Shown here: in pieces, positions 1 to 4,239 of the stretch
Layout: each line of letters starts with the position of its first letter
How positions within the stretch are numbered: the first letter of the stretch is position 1
Assembly (NCBI GenBank): GCA_900762805.1
Contig: CAAFHY010000187.1
Location: forward strand, 1 to 6,881
Direction of reading: 5' to 3'
From: Oscillospiraceae bacterium
GTDB lineage: Bacteria; Bacillota; Clostridia; Oscillospirales; Ruminococcaceae
Length of the DNA stretch: 6,881 nt
The notes under the pieces: model-generated
Told to the model about the DNA's origin: nothing
The model's database searches: none
What the model saw: the letters and a program-made list of their open reading frames with translations, nothing else
Translations under genes and position numbers: made by a program

Positions 1-14
1 GGGGTAAAGTGCAT
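1..14 (-). CDS. start of a gene cut by the left window edge
   Basis: An ATG read on the minus strand at 14-12 opens a frame that leaves the window after five codons, Met-His-Phe-Thr-Pro (the last codon is CCN, so Pro is certain). The start is supported by an AAGGAG SD at 26-21, 6 bases upstream, and by an extended -10 promoter at 52-44, so this is very likely a real gene start. Function cannot be assigned from five residues. HFTP is the string that precedes the catalytic WMNDPNG motif in glycoside hydrolase family 32 (sucrose, levan and inulin hydrolases), and some family members begin almost directly with it. A GH32 enzyme would fit the SLC45-like permease upstream, but this is a guess. Confidence 0.6.
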
Positions 15-43
15 GGACAGCTCCTTGTGATAGAACTGCTGTT

Positions 44-72
44 ATTATACCACGCAGCCCGCCCAAAAGCCA
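44..72 (-). promoter_or_regulatory. extended -10 sigma-A-type promoter of the left-edge gene
   Basis: Read on the minus strand, TATAAT lies at 49-44 and is preceded by TGG, giving TGGTATAAT at 52-44, a TGn extended -10. A poor -35 candidate, TGGCTT, sits 17 bases upstream at 72-67; the extended -10 would compensate. Transcription would start near position 37, giving a leader of roughly 23 bases with the AAGGAG at 26-21. The gene downstream therefore has its own promoter and is not simply the tail of the permease operon. Confidence 0.65.
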
Positions 73-634
73 GCGCCGGGCTTGGAAAGTGGGGGGATCG
101 GGCGGCAGAATGATGTGCGGGTGACGGGAGCAGGCAGAGGGCATGCGGAACAACACGACGGGAAAAAGCAGGACGGGTGAACCGGCATGCAGGCACAGAA
201 AAAGCCGAGGACAGCGCAGGAAAAGCAGCAGGCTTGGGAACAAAAGGCGTGACGGGGGAGGATAGAGCATGAACAGAGAAAAGCAGCGTGCGCAGCAGGC
301 TGCTTTGGGCTGTCGCCCCCGAAGCGCGGAAAAGTCAGGCAGACGGCGAGCGGGCGGAGCGGAACAGGAACGGCAGGGGAGAGCTCGAAAGGCGGCTTTG
401 ACGCCGGAGCGCGGCGCGGCAGATAAGAGAAGGGCGGGGCGCTTCCACGGAAGCGCCCCGCCCTTTTGCGTCAGAGCGTCTGCGGCATAGGGGAGACGCT
501 TCTTCCCGAAGCGCCCCTGCCGAGCGGAAGAACAGGCGGCCGGCGGCGGAAAAGCGCCCCGCCGCTATGCGGTTCAGAGCTTTACGCTGCACCGGCGGCG
601 CGCTGCTCTGCGCACCGTCGTGCCGATCGGCGTG
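73..634. other. gene-free intergenic region, purine-rich on the plus strand
   Basis: About 560 bases with no convincing gene. From roughly 85 to 430 the plus strand is strongly purine-rich with recurring A-tract/GCAG words: AAAAAGCAGG at 163-172, AAAAGCAGC at 221-229 and again at 279-287. An 8-bp inverted repeat, AAAGCAGC (280-287) with GCTGCTTT (299-306), encloses an 11-base loop and on the minus strand runs into TTTTCTCTG. From 430 to 565 there are three GC-rich hairpins: the strong one at 430-467 is listed separately, a bulged one is at 490-517 (GGGG-aga-CGCTTC with GAAGCG-CCCC), and a third is at 543-565 (GCGGCGG with CCGCCGC). Short open frames here run through the terminator hairpin and encode Arg/Ala-rich low-complexity protein, so they are not called. 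Confidence 0.6.
430..467 (-). terminator. strong intrinsic terminator, possibly bidirectional
   Basis: A perfect inverted repeat: AAGGGCGGGGCGCTTCC (430-446) and its exact complement at 449-465. Only two bases separate the arms, so the real hairpin has about a 15-bp stem closed by a small CCACGG-type loop. On the minus strand the stem is followed by TTCTCTTAT; on the plus strand the arm ends in TTTT (464-467). Because all genes run on the minus strand, the likely job is to end transcripts of the permease unit, about 170 bases past its stop. The T-tract is moderate on both strands, so it may work in both directions. Confidence 0.75.
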
Positions 635-1969
635 TCAATCCATATCCTCAAAGGCTTCTATCCCTTTGACCGGGGTGGGGCGGTTGTCGCCGTGCTTGAC
701 CAGGCTCATGGTGAAGAAGGAGAGCGCCACGAAGACTGCGGCGTAGGGGAACAGCGTTTTATAGCCGACATGCTCCAGCAGCGCGCCCGACAGGATAGGG
801 GTAACGGTCTGGGCGGCCATCGAGAAGGTGTAATAGTAGCCGGTAAATTTGCCGATATCCGAGCCGCGGCACATTTCCACCACCATCGGCAGCGAGTTGA
901 CGTTGATGGCGGCCCAGGCGAGGCCGACCAGCGCGAACAGGACATAGAGGAGCGGGGAGAAGCGGTCGGAAACGAGAGTGTAGACGAAGCCACCGGCAAA
1001 GCAGGCGGACAGCAGCAGCACGCCGCCCTGAATGGTGCGCTTACGGCCGATCCTGGAGGCCAGCGCACCGATGGGGATGTAGGAGATAATGGCGCCGGCG
1101 GTGGCCACGGTCAGGCACATCGAGGCCGAGCCGAGGGACATATGCCACATTTCCTGCGCGTATTTGGTGAAAGAGGTGGTGACGGCATTGTAGCCCATGA
1201 ACCACAGCGCGATGGAAAGCAGGATAAAGGCGAGGCTGCGCTTGACCTCCGGCGGCAGCGCGGCTTTGCCGGCGCTGTCCACATCGGTGTCGAGATCATC
1301 CTCCGGGTGAGCCGCCTCATAGGCTTTCATTTCCAGCTCGATCTTGCGCTCCTTGATGGTGGCGTAGAGCAGTGCCACGGCGACGAGCATGATGCCGGCC
1401 ACGATGAGGAACAGCGGCAGGTAGTTGACGTGCGCCAGACCGGCGACGCGCTTTTCCGAATAGAGGATCGACGAGACGATTAGGAAAATGATGCCGCCGA
1501 CGGCGCCCATCAGGTTGATGATGGCATTGGCCTTGCTGCGCAGCGGCTTGGGGGTGACATCGGGCATGAGGGCCACGGCGGGCGAGCGGTAGATGCCCAT
1601 CGAGATGAGCAGCAGGCCGAGCGCCACGATGAACAGCACCTTGACCCACGGGGCCGGCACGGCATAGTAGATATTGTCGAGCAGCGGCAGGGCCGTCATA
1701 AAGATGACGGCCAGCCCGGTGCCTGTCAGGATGAAGGGCATACGCTTGCCGAGGGGGCTTTTGCAGCCGTCCGACAGTGCGCCAAAGAAGGGCAGCAGGA
1801 AGAGGGCCAGAACATTGTCGGCTGCCATGATGACGCCCGAAAAGGTGTCGCCGATATGGAAGGTGTTCTTCAGGATGAGGGGGATAACGCTGTCATACAT
1901 TTGCCAGAAGGCGCAGATGGACAGAAAGGCAAGGCCGACAAGAAGGGTGCGCTTGTTGTTGAGCTTCAT
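635..1969 (-). CDS. SLC45-like MFS sugar (sucrose-type) permease
   Basis: A 444-residue integral membrane protein with about 12 predicted hydrophobic helices, the usual size for the family, probably a cation-coupled sugar importer. Helices fall near residues 9-33, 42-66, 78-98, 109-128, 146-168, 182-203, 244-264, 282-304, 313-333, 338-362, 374-398 and 404-423, with a charged cytoplasmic loop at 204-243 rich in Glu, Asp and Lys. The loop 2-3 motif reads GALSDGCKSPLGKRMPF (63-79), matching the SLC45/GPH-type G-x-L-SD-x(3)-S-x-x-G-R/K-R pattern; a second copy, GALASRIGRKR, is at 301-311. The segment RSPAVALMPD (128-137) followed by RSKANAI is also typical of bacterial SLC45-like transporters. 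The ATG at 1969 has a GAGAGG SD at 1984-1979, 9 bases upstream. It lies 118 bases after the GntR gene and is probably co-transcribed with and controlled by it. The substrate is inferred: sucrose, maltose or another glucoside are all possible. Confidence 0.9.
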   Translation of the reverse strand: MKLNNKRTLLVGLAFLSICAFWQMYDSVIPLILKNTFHIGDTFSGVIMAADNVLALFLLPFFGALSDGCKSPLGKRMPFILTGTGLAVIFMTALPLLDNIYYAVPAPWVKVLFIVALGLLLISMGIYRSPAVALMPDVTPKPLRSKANAIINLMGAVGGIIFLIVSSILYSEKRVAGLAHVNYLPLFLIVAGIMLVAVALLYATIKERKIELEMKAYEAAHPEDDLDTDVDSAGKAALPPEVKRSLAFILLSIALWFMGYNAVTTSFTKYAQEMWHMSLGSASMCLTVATAGAIISYIPIGALASRIGRKRTIQGGVLLLSACFAGGFVYTLVSDRFSPLLYVLFALVGLAWAAINVNSLPMVVEMCRGSDIGKFTGYYYTFSMAAQTVTPILSGALLEHVGYKTLFPYAAVFVALSFFTMSLVKHGDNRPTPVKGIEAFEDMD

Positions 1970-2011
1970 GGGGGGATTCCTCTCAAAAATATTTCTTTGT
2001 CTGGGGCGGGC

Positions 2012-2034
2012 GCCGTCCGGCCATGGCCGGCGGC
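2012..2034 (-). repeat. GC-rich palindrome / stem-loop in the regulator-permease spacer
   Basis: The central 14 bases (2017-2030, CCGGCCATGGCCGG) are a perfect palindrome. Beyond it GCCG (2012-2015) pairs with CGGC (2031-2034), leaving one bulged base at 2016. As RNA it gives about 9 base pairs with a CATG loop. It could be a transcript-processing or pausing element, or a DNA site for a dimeric regulator. Confidence 0.5.
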
Positions 2035-2045
2035 AGATGCGGGAA

Positions 2046-2067
2046 CGCCGGCCTGTAAGGGCCGGCG
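2046..2067 (-). repeat. stem-loop just after the GntR gene
   Basis: CGCCGGCC (2046-2053) pairs perfectly with GGCCGGCG (2060-2067) around a 6-base loop, starting about 20 bases after the GntR stop codon. No T-run follows on the minus strand (GTTCCCGC comes next), so it is not a classical terminator. It may slow polymerase or protect the upstream message, setting the ratio of regulator to permease mRNA. Confidence 0.55.
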
Positions 2068-2087
2068 CGGGGGCAGGGAAGGAGGGG

Positions 2088-2795
2088 TCAGCGCGTAAGA
2101 TGCTGGCGCAGGGTGTAGCGGTCGCCGGCGTAGTAGCTGGTGTCCATATGAGCCAGGTTCCCGTCGGCCAGATTGCAGACCAGCTCGATCTTCAGGCAGG
2201 GGTCGGAGCTGTTGACGTTGAGGAGCTGATGGTCATTGGGATCGGGCAGGAAGCCGACAGAGATGTTCTGCCAGCCGTCGCCGATCTTCATGCCGCGGAT
2301 AGTCTCGGCCTGATAATAGAGACTTTCGCGGGTGAAGTCAACATCGAGCACCCAGTTGAACTTATCGGGCATGAGATAGGTGTAGGAGATGCAAAGCGGG
2401 TTGTCGTCCACAACGCGCAGGCGCTTGAGAAGGATGATCTCGGAGCCGGGGGCGAGGTCGAGGGCGTTACGCACATGGATGGGCGCAATGATGCGGCCCT
2501 TTTCCAGCTCCCTGGTCTCGCAGTGCATGGCCATCGCGCGCATACGCTCGGAGAAGCTCATAAGGCGGGTGACCCCCTCCTTGATATTGGTGCCGATGAC
2601 GGTGGTGCCGCGGCCGCGCTGGCGGACGAGATAGCCGGCCGCCACCAGCTCCTTGACGGCGCGGCAGGCGGTGATGCGGCTGACGTTGAACTGACGGCAG
2701 AGCTCCAGCTCCGTGGGGATACGGTCTCCGATCTTATACTGACCCGACTGGATCTGGTCGAGCAGCTTGATTTTAAGTGCAAGATAAGCTTCCAT
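2088..2795 (-). CDS. GntR/HutC-family transcriptional regulator (UTRA domain)
   Basis: A 235-residue cytoplasmic DNA-binding repressor of the usual length for the HutC subfamily. Residues about 3-67 form the winged helix: IPTELELCRQFNVSRITACRAV (26-47) is the recognition helix-turn-helix, followed by the wing GYLVRQRGRGTTV (54-66). Residues about 75-230 match the UTRA ligand-binding domain, with conserved features such as PGSEIILLKRLRVVDDNPLC (116-135) and the SYTYLM strand (137-142). UTRA proteins bind small molecules, often sugar phosphates, which release them from DNA. The ATG at 2795 has an AGGA SD at 2807-2804, 8 bases upstream. The gene sits just upstream of a sugar permease and has a palindrome inside its own promoter, so autorepression and control of the permease are likely. 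The effector is unknown. Confidence 0.93.
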   Translation of the reverse strand: MEAYLALKIKLLDQIQSGQYKIGDRIPTELELCRQFNVSRITACRAVKELVAAGYLVRQRGRGTTVIGTNIKEGVTRLMSFSERMRAMAMHCETRELEKGRIIAPIHVRNALDLAPGSEIILLKRLRVVDDNPLCISYTYLMPDKFNWVLDVDFTRESLYYQAETIRGMKIGDGWQNISVGFLPDPNDHQLLNVNSSDPCLKIELVCNLADGNLAHMDTSYYAGDRYTLRQHLTR

Positions 2796-2832
2796 AGTAG
2801 TATTCCTGTGGTGTGAAGATTTGATTGGTTAA

Positions 2833-2861
2833 ATTGTACCATATGGTGGGACATATGGCAA
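2833..2861 (-). promoter_or_regulatory. sigma-A-type promoter of the GntR regulator-permease unit
   Basis: On the minus strand, TTGCCA (2861-2856) and TACAAT (2838-2833) are separated by exactly 17 bases. Each box differs from consensus at one or two positions. Transcription would begin near 2826 (an A), giving a leader of about 31 bases that contains the AGGA SD. The local DNA is AT-rich against a GC-rich background, which supports a real promoter. Confidence 0.8.
2838..2858. promoter_or_regulatory. candidate operator: palindrome and direct repeat within the promoter
   Basis: ACCATATGGT (2838-2847) is a perfect 10-base palindrome lying in the promoter spacer and touching the -10 box. A second CATATGG (2852-2858) follows 12 bases from the first CATATGG (2840-2846) and overlaps the -35 box. 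A bound dimer would block RNA polymerase. The adjacent GntR/HutC protein is the obvious candidate, because many family members repress their own genes through short palindromes. The pairing of protein and site is inferred. Confidence 0.6.
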
Positions 2862-3105
2862 TGCTTTTTTCACAAGATCAAGGCAAAATGTCGGGCAGAC
2901 TGCCGGAAATACGGGGCGGGCGGCGCGCCGGATGGGAGAGTTGCCGGTCCGGCCGGCTTTTCCGTGTGCCGGCGGACAGCGGACAGGGCGCCGGGCGGGG
3001 ATCCCCGTGCCCTGTTTCTTTTGCGCGCCGGCGGTCAGCGGAGATCCTTTTCTGATTTTTGGCGGCATGCCACGTTTTTTTGGCGCGGCGGGCGGGAGGA
3101 GGCCG
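2862..3105. other. intergenic region between HtrA-like gene and regulator promoter
   Basis: No gene is supported here. On the minus strand it receives transcripts from the HtrA-like gene (stop at 3106), but I find no hairpin followed by a T-run in that direction. It holds several GC-rich inverted repeats: GTCC-g-GCCGGC (2947-2957) with GCCGGC-GGAC (2968-2977), and the terminator-like structure at 2983-3022 listed separately. A tandem CGGACAG is at 2973-2979 and 2980-2986. An isolated T7 (plus strand, 3075-3081) lies just past the small palindrome GGCATGCC (3064-3071). Confidence 0.5.
2983..3022 (+). terminator. terminator-like hairpin with its T-tract on the plus strand
   Basis: ACAGGGC (2983-2989) pairs with GCCCTGT (3009-3015), and the interior contains the palindrome CGGGGATCCCCG (2996-3007). 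On the plus strand it is followed by TTTCTTTT (3015-3022), the layout of an intrinsic terminator. No plus-strand gene precedes it, so it would stop antisense transcription or be a chance structure; on the minus strand the T-tract is absent. Confidence 0.35.
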
Positions 3106-4239
3106 TCAGCCCGCGACCTCCGGGAAGATGAGCTGCAGCGACACGGTATGTCCGGTTTCGACACTGTAAAAGACGGCGGCGGCGCCGGGGGCCTCTGCGG
3201 CGGCGTCCCAAACGTCGTCCTGAGAGGCGGGAGCGGTACCGTTGACCGAAAGCAGCAGGTCGCCCTCGTGCAGGTGCAGGGCGCTCAGCTGGCTGCTGGG
3301 CTCGACGTAGGTGAGGACCAGCCCCTCCTCATGGCCGTCGATCGGCTCGCTGAGCGGCTGGGCGCTGAAGGGCACGCGGCGGCGGCCGGTGACAGCGCCG
3401 TTCTGGGTGATCGAGAGGGCGGAGGCAAGCACCTCCTCGGCGGACAGGTAACTGCCCGCGCTGCTTTTGGCGTTCGGGGCGGAAAAGCCGGCAATCTGAC
3501 CGACCTTGTCAAAGACGATGCTGCCGCTGTCGGACGTGCGGCGGCCGCTGACGGTGAAAAAGCTGCCGCGGTGGACCTGCGTCAGCAGCCGGTAGACGCT
3601 GTACGACGGCTCGCTGGTGATATCGGCCTCCTCATACACGGCCGTCCCGCCGGCGCCCAGGCAGCAGACAACGCGGTCGCCTGCCAGCAGCTCGCTGCTC
3701 AGCCCGGCCGGCTGGAGCTTCAGATCCAACGCACGCAGCACGGTGATGCCGGTCGAGCGGTCATACCCGATGATATTGGCTGCATAGATTTTGCCGCTGT
3801 GTGCGCGCACCCGCACCCGCTCGGCCGTCAGCAGGCGGGGAGAGGCGGCCACCAGCGTGCCGTCGGCGTCGAGCGCGGCGGCTATGCAGGGCGTTTCGGT
3901 GTCAAAGCTGCCATCCTCGGACAGCTCCACCAGCGCCGTGCAGCTCTTGATCTGCTGCGTCAGCTTGGCAAACGGGTAGCCGTAGCTGTCGGCCGTGTAG
4001 TCCCGCACGTCGATATAAAGGGGGGATTCCGGCTGGTTGATCTGCGCGGGCGCGTTGACGGGCGACAGCGTCTGCAGCGAAATGATGATGACCGAAATCA
4101 GCATTCCGAGCAGGATAATGAGATAGACGGTCGCCGAAGCCACCAGCATGGGGTTGCTGCCCCCCTGCGGGTCGGCAAAGCCGCGCTGGTTGCTCCACGA
4201 ATGGCGGTTATTGTTTTTTTGCGGGTCGGGCTGGTTCAT
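3106..4239 (-). CDS. membrane-anchored HtrA-like (S1C) pseudoprotease with PDZ domain
   Basis: A 377-residue protein. A short Asn/Pro/Gln-rich cytoplasmic N-terminus (1-30) precedes one membrane helix (about 31-55), then an extracytoplasmic trypsin-like domain (about 95-275) and a C-terminal PDZ domain (about 300-372, GLVLTYVEPSSQLSALHLHEG... with SVNG at 331-334). Aligned by eye to HtrA/DegP, the stretch TLVAASPRLLTAERV (128-142) replaces the usual IVTNNHVV, putting Pro134 where the catalytic His belongs. RSTGITVL (161-168) replaces R-T-D-L-A-V-L, putting Gly164 at the catalytic Asp. SDSGSIV (236-242) keeps Ser238-Gly239 of GNSGGPL. With two of three triad residues gone it is probably not a protease, and may instead bind unfolded or exposed C-termini. 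The ATG overlaps the kinase stop (ATGA, 4239-4236) and has an AAAGGAGG SD inside the kinase gene. Cysteines at 100, 118, 192 and 193 are notable for an exported domain. Confidence 0.85.
   Translation of the reverse strand: MNQPDPQKNNNRHSWSNQRGFADPQGGSNPMLVASATVYLIILLGMLISVIIISLQTLSPVNAPAQINQPESPLYIDVRDYTADSYGYPFAKLTQQIKSCTALVELSEDGSFDTETPCIAAALDADGTLVAASPRLLTAERVRVRAHSGKIYAANIIGYDRSTGITVLRALDLKLQPAGLSSELLAGDRVVCCLGAGGTAVYEEADITSEPSYSVYRLLTQVHRGSFFTVSGRRTSDSGSIVFDKVGQIAGFSAPNAKSSAGSYLSAEEVLASALSITQNGAVTGRRRVPFSAQPLSEPIDGHEEGLVLTYVEPSSQLSALHLHEGDLLLSVNGTAPASQDDVWDAAAEAPGAAAVFYSVETGHTVSLQLIFPEVAG

Larger units (their letters stand above)
1970..2087 (-). other. spacer between regulator and permease genes, with two stem-loops
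   Basis: A 118-base GC-rich spacer. On the minus strand it holds, in order, a hairpin at 2067-2046, a second at 2034-2012, and the permease SD at 1984-1979. I see no convincing sigma-A promoter here and no copy of the CATATGG palindrome found at the regulator promoter, so read-through from the regulator promoter is the simplest explanation for permease expression. Neither hairpin is followed directly by a T-run; an isolated ATTTTT lies at about 1991-1986, near the SD. Confidence 0.6.

Noticed and set aside
280..306. AAAGCAGC/GCTGCTTT inverted repeat as a second terminator on the minus strand
   Set aside because: The 11-base loop and modest 8-bp stem followed by an interrupted T-tract are too weak to call, so it is only noted in the intergenic entry.
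269..490. A 73-codon plus-strand frame with a good SD (GGAGG at 257-261, 7 bases before the ATG)
   Set aside because: The SD arises in a generally purine-rich stretch, the product is Arg/Ala/Gln low-complexity, and the frame runs straight through the terminator hairpin at 430-467.
335..592. An 85-codon minus-strand frame after the permease gene
   Set aside because: It reads through all three hairpins, has no convincing SD, and is Arg/Ser/Ala-rich with no domain.
620..1483. A 287-codon plus-strand frame rich in His, Gly, Asp and Glu
   Set aside because: It is the antisense of the permease helices; the His/Asp/Gly-rich composition is what reverse-complemented membrane codons give.
1674..2816. 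A 380-codon open frame on the plus strand opposite the GntR and permease genes
   Set aside because: It spans two well-supported minus-strand genes and their spacer, and shows no domain. It is a by-product of codon bias.
2973..2986. Tandem CGGACAG repeat as a CRISPR-like or regulatory repeat
   Set aside because: There are only two 7-base copies with no spacer pattern; this is expected by chance in GC-rich DNA.
3060..3081. GGCATGCC palindrome followed by T7 on the plus strand as a terminator
   Set aside because: The self-complementary arms leave no room for a loop with more than two or three pairs, so a stable terminator stem cannot form.
2829..3164. A 111-codon minus-strand frame between the HtrA-like gene and the regulator
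   Set aside because: It starts inside the HtrA-like gene in another frame, crosses the GC-rich hairpins and the GntR promoter, and has no recognisable features.
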